DNA from: Acanthacorydalis orientalis
Lineage: Eukaryota > Arthropoda > Insecta > Megaloptera > Corydalidae
Reading direction: 5' to 3'
DNA: 64,000 nucleotides
Assembly: GCA_034766995.1 (NCBI GenBank)
Contig: CM068315.1
Span: forward strand, 22,641,562-22,705,561
The notes beneath the pieces were generated by a model that had not been told where the DNA came from, did no database searches, and saw only the letters and a program-made list of their open reading frames with translations. This document shows, in pieces, positions 12,870 to 24,438 of this stretch. The position numbers and the translations under genes are program-made. Within the stretch, counting starts at the first letter, position 1; every line of letters begins with the position of its first letter.

Positions 12870-13420
12870 AATCGAAAAATAAAAGCAACATAAACTTATT
12901 GTTCATTTTCATTCTTGTTTCTTCAGATGAAAATTAATAGATTAAAAATTAATTGGAAAATATTTCACTGAAATTATTTTCAAGCCAATATAAAGTAATA
13001 ATTCCGCATAAAAATATAAAGCTGACATTTATTTTAATTTTATAGAAAACATACAATTTTGCAAATGAATTATTCTTCAATACACAGAACACAAAAAAAT
13101 ATTTCTGTTCTCATTGCCATAAAAAAAAACAATAATAATAATCAGACAATCACAAGAAGACAATCAAAAGTTGAAATCAAAATAAACTTTTTTACATGAG
13201 CAATTAAATTTCTATTGTACTTTTATAGAAAAAATATAGTTTCACAATTGAATTCTTTTCTCACCATAGACAATGTTTTTCTAGTCAAAGGTATTCAATG
13301 AATCATTTCTGATTATTTTCGATTGACAATCAAAGATGACCTTACAATAACTTCTTAAACATTTTTGATCAGAAATGTTTATGCTTTCTGGAGAGGAAAA
13401 AGCAATCATTTACGAAACTG
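12870..13420 (-). repeat. long dispersed repeat with family F module
   Basis: The reverse complement of this segment matches 54100-54720. Shared blocks include 'tttcttcagatgaaaat' followed by 'agattaaaaattaattggaa', then 'aataattccgcataaaaata', then 'ttgcaaatgaattatt' and 'catcacaagaagac'-like sequence. The last 180 bp carry the family F block 'tgaatcatttctgattattt'. Family F therefore seems to be one end of a longer repeat. No coding potential is visible. Confidence 0.6.
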
Positions 13421-14222
13421 AATTCAGCAACTGCAGTCTCGAAACTGTATCGTGAAAAAATACAATTTTCGATCAGTCGATTGTAACCCATTAAACATTT
13501 TTTTGTTTCACTATTCGTTCTTCAGTCCTATTTAAATTATTCAAAAACTATACAGATTCGTACTAAATGTATCTTGATTTTTTTTATATATAATAAATTG
13601 CGTTGTCAGACAGTTTTCATAAATACATTATCATGTCAGAATATTGCGTGAGGAATATATTTATATTCGATCGACCTTCAGTTCGTTTTCAAATCAAGAG
13701 TCAATCAGTGTGTACGGATAGTATAGACCCCGTCGATTATAATTAAATTATATTTATAGTAAGATTTTATAATTTGTTTTCATTAGAGTAAAAAATCATC
13801 TAAAGCAAACTCTGTGCGAAGACAGTCGTTCGAAATTTCGACGAAACTATTATATAATTAACTATGACGAGCATTGTAATTAAAAAGAGAGAGAACGATA
13901 GAACGTGACGAAGAGGGCGACCGAATATTCTTAAATTACCGAACGTGACATTAATGATAGGAATTAATGTGTACAAGAGCTATAAAATATTTTAATTGTT
14001 CGCAAAATTTGCGCTAAAATGTATTTTAATCGTTAGTGGATTTAATTTTTTTTTTTTAATAAAATAACATGTTTGTATTTCCACAAAAATACACTTGGAA
14101 TAAACATGAGAATTGGATGAAACACGTAACGGACTAAACAATTTATTTTTAGAAAGCACAGCAAAGATTAAACATTTATAGGATTATTAATGAAACGACA
14201 AATATTTTACTTTACGTACACC
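13421..14222. other. non-coding stretch
   Basis: No gene seen. 13640-13960 is less AT-biased than its surroundings and free of simple repeats, but no frame or motif was recognised. Confidence 0.4.

Positions 14223-14284
<62 letters not shown>
14223..14284. repeat. (TA)n(CA)n(TA)n microsatellite
   Basis: TA run, 18-bp CA run, then TA run. Confidence 0.95.
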
Positions 14285-14287
<3 letters not shown>

Positions 14288-14338
14288 ATAAATTATTTTA
14301 ATTATTTATTAGGTTTACAAATTAATTCTGAAACTTTC

Positions 14339-15113
14339 TGAAAAGAACTTCAAAGTGAACAAACCAGCTCGAAAGGTTAAATTAACAGATGCTATGAAGA
14401 AAATGAAACACCTCAAGTGGGCAGGAGATCATAAGAATCGAGATTTGAACTTCTGTAGATCGGTAGATATTCTATTTAATGCATTTTCCTTCTAATAAAA
14501 TGTCTGCTTTAAGTTTTGAAACCAATTATCATACTTTTTTCGTTTTTTTTAAGGCTTGTTTCGGTGATGAGAGCACATCTCAATTTGTACGTCGGTGACT
14601 TTGTGAAAAGTACCATTCAGATTGTATAATACAGGCTGTAAAACATCCAACTAAAGTAATGATTTAATCGATTATCAGTGGCAAGGGAACAGGACGTCCA
14701 TAAGTTATTCATGGTACAATGCGACAGGACTAGTACAAAGAGATGTTGAGGAATCAGCCGCTGCCTCAACTTCAATAATGGTTTTCAAATAGAAGCCTTT
14801 GTTTTCGTGCAGGATGGAGCTCCGTGTTATAATACTCGATCAATAAAACCATTTCTGGAGGGAGAAAATGTCCCACTGTTGCCTTGACCAGAAAACTCAC
14901 CAGACATGAGCCCGAGTGAAAACGTATGGGAGATTATGAAGGGAGAAGTGGCAAAAAAAGATCATTACCAACAAGATCCAACTAATAGACAAACTTATTC
15001 ATGTCTGAAATCATCACCCGTGAATCTAAGAAACAGTACAGGCATACATTAACAGCATGCCAGGGAGAATTGAAGCTTTGATTGCCGACAAAGGCAGGAC
15101 AACTAAATATTGA
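14339..15113 (+). pseudogene. Tc1-like transposase (DD34E), degenerate, possible intron
   Basis: Plus-strand translation gives 'NFKVNKPARKVKLTDAM' then 'HLKWAGDHKNRDLNFCRS', a first catalytic block 'CFGDESTSQFVRR', then 'HPTKVMI', 'QDGAPCYNTRSIKPFLEG', 'SPDMSPSENVWEIMK', and the C-terminal 'INSMPGRIEALIADKG'. The second aspartate and the glutamate are separated by 34 residues, the DD34E spacing of Tc1. Stops replace tryptophan in several places and frames shift, so it is dead. The N-terminal DNA-binding region is absent or unrecognisable. Between the first block and the first catalytic aspartate lies a 91-bp segment (14463-14553) that starts with GT, ends with AG after a T-rich tract, and joins two transposase blocks; this may be an intron. 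No terminal inverted repeats were located. Confidence 0.75.
14463..14553 (+). other. possible intron in Tc1-like transposase
   Basis: Begins 'gtagat' and ends 'tttttttaag', with a T-rich tract of about 20 bases before the AG. Removing it joins 'NFCRS' to 'ACFGDES', giving one continuous transposase frame just before the first catalytic aspartate. Some Tc1-like elements, such as Minos and Tc1 itself, are known to carry one small intron. The alternative is a small insertion in a decayed copy. Confidence 0.45.
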
Positions 15114-15494
15114 AAAAGTCTTACAAACATAAATATGAAGAAAACAAATAAAAATATTTCTTTTATTACAAAAACTGTGTTATTTACTATTCGTCAATGT
15201 TTGAATAAATTATTTATTTTCATTTATGCATATAAGAACAATATTAGTAGTTTTTGTAGGCTTCCTAATCTCTATTTTATCAAAAAAACAAGATCCGTCT
15301 AAGGGCATCTCTATCCATATTACTATGACCATATTATGAATTTACATAAGAGTATCATTAAATAGATTTTCTTAAAACAGAATATTTTTACCCTTAGTAT
15401 TTTATAATTAACCTAGTTGTGCTTATTATAATAATGTTTTTAAATATTGATTTACGTGACTTGACTAAATATGAGTTTATTATAATGTAAAACG

Positions 15495-15602
<108 letters not shown>

Positions 15603-17934
15603 GCACATGAATATGCAGATAGTATCAGAGTATTGTCTACAATAAATTATCATCATAATATATTCAAAGATATTCAGTTAACAAAGATTTACTACGACTG
15701 TTTGTGAATCGTGACTCCAACAATAGTAATTGAAATTAAATGACAAATCGTATATCAGAATTCGGCGCCTTGTTATTTCATTACAATGGCGTACTACACG
15801 GAGAAAATCTAATTTGTAATCTTCACTACTTGAATGGCAGGACCTTTGTGTCAAGGAATCTGTCATTAACAATGGAAGATATGAAAAATTATACAATTAA
15901 TTACGAATTAAATATGATATAATGGCACGTTGAGAAGTATTAAGTTCACATAATAGGTAATTGATGCCCGCTTTTAAAACGAATGAATCGATTATTTATG
16001 CATATCGTACGATAATTAATTATTCGGTCCCGGATGTGAACGTTGAAGTTCATGTTTTTCATTACAAGTGTCTGGTGGAAATGGTCAAAGTATTTTTCGT
16101 TCTACGGAATGTCGAAATCTAAAGATTGTAAATTCAATTGGCTGAAAAATCAAATCTGATTACAGATGCTTTGATAAGATGATTAGCATTTAAACAGCCT
16201 GTCTGTTCTTCATTGTAAAAAGCAATATTGTCTCTTTCAGCCCGGTTCCATTTTAAAACTCTCCGAGCCGGTACAGTAAACACGACTTACAGCTAATATT
16301 TTTCATGAAAATTATTATTTTATGAGTGAATAAAAGGATTTTTAATTAGTTAACTATCAAAGTCAATCCTCACACCATGGACTAGTATTAATAGAACATG
16401 TGTATTACAAGAAGATAAAGAAATATAATTAAAAATATGATTCTACTTCCTCACGGCAAATGTTTCATGATCAGTAAATTGACGTTTATCCGTACCAGGG
16501 TTGAGGTTGATTTTAAAGAAAAGAGAGAATTAAAGCAACATCTGCGGTTTCTATCATTATTTTTTAAAATTCATTACTGATAGTAACGAATAGTAGAGTA
16601 TAACAAGGAATATCAGCGTTATGTGAGTTACAGAAACAAGGATATTTGGAAATAAAAACACTCGATCAACTGAGTTTACTGTATCGAAACGGAAGAGGTA
16701 AAGACAGATTCGATTCAAATTTTAGTTTTTATCACAATAGATAACACAGTTTTGGCGTTGTGACTAAATTCACACATATATACTCACACACACACACACA
16801 TGAATTCTCTTTTTATATCACAAACGACAAAAATATTTTTATAGTTGAAAATAATCAAAAAATTCGCACTTTAATGAAAATACGCCAAGGTTAATTATAT
16901 ATTCGGTTTTACTGTTGGACAAATATCAAAAAACAACAAGCCGTGCTCTTTTTGCAGACAAAAAAATCATTCAAGACTGACCGCTGTTAATTAAATTTTA
17001 TTTGGTAATCTAATATTTTATAATGTATAAAAATACGTCAACAGTTTGATTAATGTAATTAATAACAATAATTTCATTTTAATTGGAAACGATTCAACTA
17101 ACATCGATTTATATCATTTGTACATATTTCTCTTATAATTTAATAAAGAATACACACACTAGCCTTGTCTTGTTCATATACATATGTGTATAATCTTGAT
17201 TAATGTACTCATTATAATACCAACAACATATTAATATAATGGAATGTAACTTAAATTGACTCATCAAATAGAAATGGAGAAAAAAACACATCTCGTACGC
17301 GGATCGAAGAAAAAACAAACAATCGCAATTCAATTATTCCAATTCAGGAAATACAACTAATGACATTTGATACGCGCCCATCTTCGCCTGGCCATTGTGT
17401 CGAAACAGCGAAATAACACATTTCATGGTCATTATTTAATTTGATAAATGTAGGTGATGCTCCCAATATTAATTGCGTTCACATGAAAGTGAGAGCGCGG
17501 GCACCGGCAAGACCGTGACATTCCTCGCGATGAAAAATATATGTGTATCTTCGCTCACCATGTACACACACACACACGTATATGTGTGTGTAGGTAAAAT
17601 ATTTTTGTATTGTTGTTAAACGATTGGATATCTACAATGATAGAATTGAATAACAGCATAGAGTATTGTACGTTAAATACTGCGGAATTGATTATAATTT
17701 GTAATGGAATAACCTTTAATGTTTATTAGTTTAAAGCAAGAAAAACATACTAGTATAAAAAATGAGGTGTTTTTAAAAAAACGGATCTATTAGATTAATT
17801 ATATTAAAAGAATTAGAGTCGTTTAAAATATTATTACTGTCTACGAAATAAAATTATTATATACTGCATTCCTATAGAATCACACAGACAGAATTCAAGG
17901 CAAAATTTCGAAACATCCATAAAGTTTTCATATA
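15603..17934. other. non-coding stretch
   Basis: No gene seen. A faint family F match ('gtgactaaattcacac', 'tgaattctcttttt') lies at 16755-16870 around a CA run. 17375-17540 is clearly more GC-rich than its surroundings and non-repetitive; I do not recognise it. CA/TG runs occur at 17564-17592. Confidence 0.45.
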
Positions 17935-18060
17935 ACAGTGGGAAAAATACAGTCGTGACACTGTGGCTAAATTCATTTTTCACAAACGGATTCATTTTTC
18001 ATTCTGCAAATCATGAAACAAACACCATTATTGGATCGTTCTTGATTATCGTTCATCGTC
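17935..18060 (-). repeat. dispersed family F copy
   Basis: Contains 'tgacactgtggctaaattca', then 'cacaaacggattcattttt', then 'ttgattatcgttcatcg', in the order expected of a minus-strand copy. Confidence 0.5.
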
Positions 18061-18102
18061 TTTAAAACAGTAAATTACGGTAAAAAAAAACTGTTTTCTG
18101 TA

Positions 18103-18981
18103 CTTTGTCACTCTGAAAATGATGATCTACTAAAACGTTATTTTTTTTTTATTTTGTAACATTTTCATCTTTTTTTATTACCCACAATATAGTATAAGGT
18201 TGCGGAATTTTTCCTGGTTAGATATAAACAATGACTGACAAACCTATTTTCGGTTTCACAAAGTCCGAGCTTTTTCTGAGGCATTTTCAATCGCTTCTCT
18301 CTGGATTTCTGGACACAACGCTCTAATTTCTTCTCGTGTGTTGTTGTTTAACCGCAGGATGATTTTGGGATTATTGACGTATCACGTTCTTTTAAGTAAA
18401 CACAAAGAAAAAAATCGTGAGGAAAAGAATGAAACGAACGCGCAGACTGATTAAAACCACCGTTTCTTGATATTATTCATTCGTCAAAAATATCCCGTAA
18501 AAGTTCCATAGTGGATCTTCTTGTGTGCAATGTGGCTCCATCCTGTTAGAACCACATCTGTGGACAATTATCAACAGCTGACTTCAAAAAAATTCTATCA
18601 TCAGACGGCACTGAACATCATTTATAATTACAGCAATGCTATCTTCATTTTAGAAGAAATAAGGCCCTATAAACCGCACCAAACAGTATACTTAAGTGTG
18701 TGTAATTGTCGATGGTGAAGTGGTCTTGGGTTCTTTGTAGTCCATGTTGTACATTTTTGCCGAACATTAAAATAACGACGATATGCTCGCCGCATCAAAA
18801 TAATTGAACACCGATTTTCAAAATAAAAATCGATTATTTCGGTACGTTGTTCCGGCATGTGCCTTTTCATGATAAATTTCTCAAGTTTTATTTATAAAAT
18901 TCCGAAGGGAAGATGGAAAAAATATTTAAATAAAAAAATTATCAACTATTCAAATCCCTTCGTTCTGTTTACGCCACCAGG
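18103..18981 (-). mobile_element. non-autonomous Tc3-like element, copy A
   Basis: About 0.88 kb in reverse orientation. At the right end the terminal repeat reads inward 'cctggtggcgtaaac' and is flanked by TA (18982-18983); the left end is degraded and placed by alignment with copy C. It carries the start of a transposase on the minus strand ('EQRTEIIDFYFENR' then 'RRAYRRYFNVRQ' within 18667-18870) joined directly to a block that normally follows the first catalytic aspartate ('TKNPRPLHHRQLHTLKYTVWCG'). About 150 codons of the family's usual protein are missing at this junction. Copies B and C have the same junction. Later sequence retains traces of 'QDGAT' and the C-terminal region. It is non-autonomous and decayed. 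Confidence 0.75.
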
Positions 18982-19318
18982 TACAAAACAACTTTTATTG
19001 AACATTTTTGACCAGAAACAATTATTAAGAATTGTGAAATGAAAACAGTGCATTCATTGACTTGTAAAAATAATAAAGGAAATTTATTTTTTTATTAAAA
19101 TTGATAATTACTCCAGCTTATCATTCACTGTCATTAATATTCAGTTATTAATACAAATGTTTACACATTTCATTAAATTGTTGATTGATGAAACATTTGT
19201 CTACGACATGTTTGTACCTGTATAATAGAAATAATTGATAATGATTAAAATTTGCCGAAGTAATCAATATTTAATGAAAACATAAAACATTTTGTCTACA
19301 ATTACTTTTCAATTAACA

Positions 19319-19425
<107 letters not shown>

Positions 19426-19439
19426 TAATATTACACTAA

Positions 19440-19990
19440 TACAATTCGAGGTTGTGGCAGCGCGATGTGCGCTACGGGTACAAGTATGTGGTACAAGGAC
19501 CTTTAACTTGAGCAGGTGGAGATGTTCATCCCAAATGAGTATTGAGGAGAGTGTAAGGCACGATTTGAGTAGTAAGTAAATGGTAAAAATTTCATGACAG
19601 TATTGCGAGGGGGTCGGGGCGCGAGAGAAGTTCGCTGCCTACGATCCACTGCCTGTTGCTGTGTCCAGATTTCGTACGATCAGGGTAAGGTCTACCCATC
19701 ACAACGCCAGTAGTTTTGGCCGCTTATACCGGTACCACGGGTTAGACGGGTCTTAAGCGCCGAGGGCATTAACCAAGGCGTTCTGGTTGGATTCGGACCA
19801 GCCGTACAAAACGGGAGCTTGACAACGCACAAACTCGCGGAGTGTAGGGATCCGGAGATCATTATGCAGAGTATCGTTTCGAACAAAATAGTGCGCGTCC
19901 ATGATGACGCGAATTACGCTAATATTTTCTTTTTGTTCTTGTATTTGATAGTGTTATTGGTGTCCATGACAACGCGGTGTTTTTTTTAGT
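19440..19990. other. unexplained GC-rich island
   Basis: About 550 bp with near-balanced base composition, in sharp contrast with the AT-rich surroundings on both sides. It starts directly after a TA array. It contains 'gagggggtcggggcgcgaga', 'taccggtaccacgggttaga' and 'gcgccgagggcattaaccaa'. A minus-strand open frame of 64 codons (19692-19886) covers part of it but has no domain I recognise. No tRNA-type A and B boxes with correct spacing were seen. Possibilities are a fragment of a GC-rich transposable element, a recent foreign insertion, or a conserved non-coding element. Confidence 0.5.
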
Positions 19991-20106
19991 TGTTACAGTT
20001 AAGCCTCATACGAATGATTATGCGTTAATTTGTACTGCGATATTTCAATAAACGTTTTCTTAAATTCACTACAGCGTTTTTATTTACGTGCAATACTTTT
20101 ATCGTT

Positions 20107-20107
<1 letters not shown>

Positions 20108-20176
<69 letters not shown>
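20108..20176. repeat. (TA)n microsatellite
   Basis: About 62 bp of TA ending in a short TG run. Confidence 0.95.
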
Positions 20177-20177
<1 letters not shown>

Positions 20178-22874
20178 ATTATATGAATTAATAGCCAATA
20201 CACTGAAATATTGATTCATGTATTAGCATTAAAATCGAACGTTGTGCGTTTCCTTATTTTTAAAAAAAGTTGTGTTAAAAATAAGAGAAAGACACGTTCT
20301 GATAATAGAATGATAATATTGTTTTTATGTTATTTAAAAAAATAAGACATGGACAGAAAAAGAATAGTAATAAAGATTTATATGTAATAAATGAAGAGTT
20401 CAAATAGTTTTAATTTAAAACTATATGATTTAAAATTGCTAGTTCTTGGTAGGCTAAAAAAAAACAGAATAGTATACAATACAGTTATGACACCGTGGCT
20501 GGTTTTTCACTTCATAAACAATAAAATTTTCTATTCAAGAAAAAAATGTGTGGAATTACCGCGCGTTGGAAGTTAAACTTCTTATCAACATTATTTAAAT
20601 ATCAAAACCGTTAATTTTTCTTAATGTGAATAAGTTTTAGGTAATTATGATACTAGAAGGAAATGTTGTATATATATTAAGTGAATATAACGTAATGAAA
20701 TTATATATTTTAATCTTTATTCACCAATCTCCATTAATTTTTGATATGTGTGCATGGGTAGATACGCTACAGGCTCACTGATTTGATATTTTCAAACTGA
20801 CTTCAAAAATTGTAATCGGTGTTATTTGTGTTGCGCTTTAATAGCTCGTTTTTTTTTAAATCTGCGAATCTATCGCTAACAATAATTATTAGTCTCGCCT
20901 CGAATTGCACGACATACTCTTTTGCGGTCATCGACGTCTGGCCTATGCATTTGCACGAAATTATAGTTTTGCAATTTATTATTATTTCTTGTACATATTT
21001 TATGTGACAAAAAATCAATTCTTTACCTTTTAGAATGGACCAATCAGTAAAATCAATGGAATGTGTTATATTTGCAAAACCAGTCTTTCAAACAATTTCC
21101 ATAGTAGTCAAACATTAAATGCGAACGTTCGCTGTCAAACATCAAAATATTGGTATTTTCATAGAAACAAGCGTTTCATTTCTCATGTCGCTCGAGTAAA
21201 TTTACACCCCGGTTATAAAAATTTCACTTTAAAAATGAATCAAGTATTTATTGTCTTTAAGGTTACTATGTTTTTTCGTCTATTCAATGGAAGAAAAAGA
21301 AAAAATAGTAACATTGAAGACCAGAAACATAACTTCACTCCTATGTATTAAGTATAAATAAAATTACAAAGAATTTATTAATCATTTTTTGATTATTATT
21401 TATACACATTTCTACGACTATTCAATCGTTTTCAGACCGCAAATATTATACAAAAATCTTGTGGTTTGTTCTAATGAATTAATTTATAAAATATAGAATA
21501 ATAACAATAAATATTCCTAAATTCGTATCTTTCATTTATTCAAAGCAGATTCCTTTACATGATTTCTTTAATGCTTTACAGTTGATCAATACAAACAGTC
21601 ATATACAAGATCTCTTTAATATGCTGTAACAAACAATTTATTCTGTGAACCGACTACATTTCAATGATTAACATGTCGCGTAGATTATTAAAACTGAGAG
21701 CAGAGGAAAAATGTAACAACAAGGCCGTTTAAATTCTCATATAAATTCTGTATTATTAACAACAGGTCATAAATTATTATTATTATCATTATCGAATGAA
21801 CAGTTTAATCTTGACTATTTTGAAAATCAACAGACCGACAGAAATTTAAATATTCTTTCACGGCCACATTAAATAATATCTTCGAGCGATTCACTCACTC
21901 ACTCACTCGCAGATTGATTTATTGCAACGAGATAATCACAAATTATCGATATTACGTAAACGTTTGTCTTTCTCAACATTCTTTCCTGTGCATCGATTCA
22001 TATTTGTAACCAGTTGAATAAAACTTGATACTTTAATAATACTGGTTAATTATGTAAAAAATAATCTTTTAAGTCTTCTGTGTATGGATAGAAGAATGTA
22101 GGCGTTTTTTCTGTTTGTATCTATAATACTTGTCCGTATTGATATTAAATTACTTCCATCTTAATCAATGTACGAAACTGGATACATAAATCTCTCGCCG
22201 AATATGAACACACTTTACAGTTCGATTACGTTTAGTATGATCGAAAATGATTACCATATAGGTGGTCTCAAATCAATAACAATATAAACGTCGACATAAA
22301 CCTAAAGAAAAATAACAAACATTCAACATACGAATCGAACAAATACGCGGAATCGAACCGCAAGAACGGATCGATTTGCTAAAACGCCATTTACGAATCG
22401 TCCGTCGATGTCTAAATAAGGCATTACTAATTCTTGTGAACACGCATAATTCTGTTAGATTTTAGTAGTTAGAGATCAGACGGTCCATCTGTACAGGAAA
22501 CCATAAACAAATTGATCTAAAACACGTCGAATCTTATTTCATCTACACAGGCGTGATGAAAATGCGGACGACCTTTACCAAAGATGCTTCGAGCGAAGGA
22601 GTGAAAAGACTCGTTCTTTTTTTTTTTTGATTAACATCCAATTGTCAATTTTAAGATTATCTATGCTTTGTATAAGTATTCTGTGCTGGTTTATAAAATA
22701 AAAAGAATGTACATTCGAACATCTGAACGTAGAAATTGATTGAATAGAAAAATGCTCTGAAGGTCGTTTTGAAAATACTGATTTCTAAGAATGTCAAGTT
22801 TACTTCATGAAAGATTTCAGGAATGCTTTTTTTTATAATTGAAACATCTTTTCACATGTGCACTTTTGAAGTCG

Positions 22875-22876
<2 letters not shown>
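20177..22876. other. non-coding stretch
   Basis: 2.7 kb without a recognised gene. A weak family F match ('tgacaccgtggctggttttt') lies at 20485-20545 on the minus strand. Open frames at 20803-21018 (minus), 20819-21007 (plus) and 21061-21351 (plus) have no recognisable domains. 22180-22600 is less AT-biased than average. Four ACTC units lie near 21892-21906. Confidence 0.4.
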
Positions 22877-22931
<55 letters not shown>

Positions 22932-22956
22932 CATATATATTTATATATACATACAT

Positions 22957-23007
<51 letters not shown>
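22877..23007. repeat. (TA)n/(CATA)n microsatellite
   Basis: About 130 bp of TA with CATA interruptions. Its 3' edge is the insertion site of transposon copy B. Confidence 0.95.
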
Positions 23008-23010
<3 letters not shown>

Positions 23011-24042
23011 GTGGTACAAAAAGAACGAAGAACAATTTGAATAGTTGATAACTTTTTTGTTTAAATATTTTTTCTCTCTTCTCTTCGAAATTTTATAATA
23101 AAACTTGAGAAATTTATCGTGGAACGGTACACGACAGAACAACTTACCAAAATAATTGAATTGTATTTTGAAAATCGACGTTCAATTATTTTGACGCGGA
23201 GAGCATATCGTCGTTATTTTAATGTTCGACAAAAATGTACAATATTGGCTACAAAGAATTCAAGAGCACTTCACTAGCAACGATTACACCCATTCAAGGG
23301 TACTTTTTGGTGCCAAGTAACGTCCGGAAAGATTATAGTCCCTTATTTTATCGAAAATTAAGACGGTATTGCTGTAACCATAAATAGTGCTCAATACCGC
23401 ATGAAGATAGAAATTTTTTTTGAGGCTAGCTGTTGATAATCGTCTACAGATGTAATTCCAACAAGATGGAGACACAACAAGAGCCGTTTTGGAAATTTGA
23501 CAGTACATTTTTGGCGAACGCATAATTTTAAGAAATGGCAATTTTAATCGGCTTGCGCGTTCGCTTGATTCGAACCTTCCCGATTCTTTTCTTCGGGGCT
23601 GCTTAAACGAACGTGTATACGTCAATAAGCCAAAAACCACTGGAGCTAAACAACAACATACGAGAAGAAATTCGAGCAGTATGTCCAAAAATACAGAAAG
23701 AAGTGACGATGGAAAATGCCTTAGAAAGAGCTCGAACTTTATGAAGCCGAAAATGGGTTTGTCTGTCATTTTTCATATGTAATCAGGAAAAATTCCACAT
23801 CCTTATACTATATTGTGGAAAATAAAAAAAGATGAAAATGTTACAAAACAAAAAATAATTTTAATGGTAAAACATTGTGAAGCCGAAGATGGGTATCACT
23901 TACATGATATCATTTTTATATGTAATCAGAAAAAAATTGCTATCCTCGTACTATATTTTGGAAAATAAAAAATATGAAAATATTAAAAAAATAAAAAAAA
24001 GATTAATGTTCTAAACCACTTCATTCTTTTTGCGTTACCTTG
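23008..24042 (+). mobile_element. non-autonomous Tc3-like element, copy B
   Basis: 1035 bp flanked by TA on both sides (23006-23007 and 24043-24044). The ends read 'caggtggtacaaaaagaacg' inward on the left and 'caaggtaacgcaaaaagaat' inward on the right. Transposase traces on the plus strand are '[20 protein letters not shown]', 'TRRAYRRYFNVRQ', then the shared deletion junction 'LATKNSRALH', later 'QQDGATT'-like sequence (scrambled by frameshifts) and 'YLKERVYVNKPKT'-like sequence near 23600-23640. The 3' part contains a tandem duplication: the unit starting at 23742 is repeated from 23878 (136-bp period). Without that, its length is about 0.9 kb, like copies A and C. Its long open frame on the opposite strand (23284-23769) is an accident of the transposase sequence. 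Confidence 0.8.
23742..24012 (+). repeat. 136-bp tandem duplication inside copy B
   Basis: Two adjacent diverged copies of the transposase C-terminus and 3' untranslated region, beginning 'tgaagccgaaaatgggt' and 'tgaagccgaagatgggt'. Both run through 'atgtaatcag', 'ctatatt' and a 'gaaaataaaaaa' block. Copies A and C have one unit. Confidence 0.8.
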
Positions 24043-24044
24043 TA

Positions 24045-24354
24045 TATATGTATAATCTCAGATAAATAAATCTTTTTATAGATGAAAAATCAAAAAAAAG
24101 GCAAAAGGCTTTATTTAAAAAAGACTTATTTCGAAAATTGCAATTGTAGTTTAAAAATTAACACTTTTCTTGATCGTTCATCTAATGGAGTTTTAAATTT
24201 GTCAGAAATAAAATAATTCACAAGCATGAAAATTTGCCCCTAAATAAAAGTGTGCCAGTGGAACGAGAAGTTTTAATAGAAGATTTATTCACTTACCGTT
24301 GGAGTGAGAGGGTAAAATTAACTGATACATTGTTAATTATTCATGACCATTTAG
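24045..24354. other. non-coding stretch
   Basis: AT-rich sequence. An open frame from about 24234 continues into the broken transposase downstream, but its first 40 codons were not recognised. Confidence 0.4.
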
Positions 24355-24438
24355 TAAACATGGAGCCAGTGGTCCGGTGCACACTGAGCTTTCGTTGTAA
24401 AATCGTTTTACAAAAATGTCGAGTCTGCCACAACTATA

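Noticed and set aside
22347..22361. B-box-like string (complement ggttcgattcc) suggesting a tRNA on the minus strand
   Set aside because: The T-arm pairs well, but the upstream A-box-like sequence is too close, and no acceptor stem or anticodon arm of correct geometry could be drawn.
23284..23769. 161-codon open frame on the minus strand
   Set aside because: Antisense to transposon copy B; the same region in copies A and C does not keep it.
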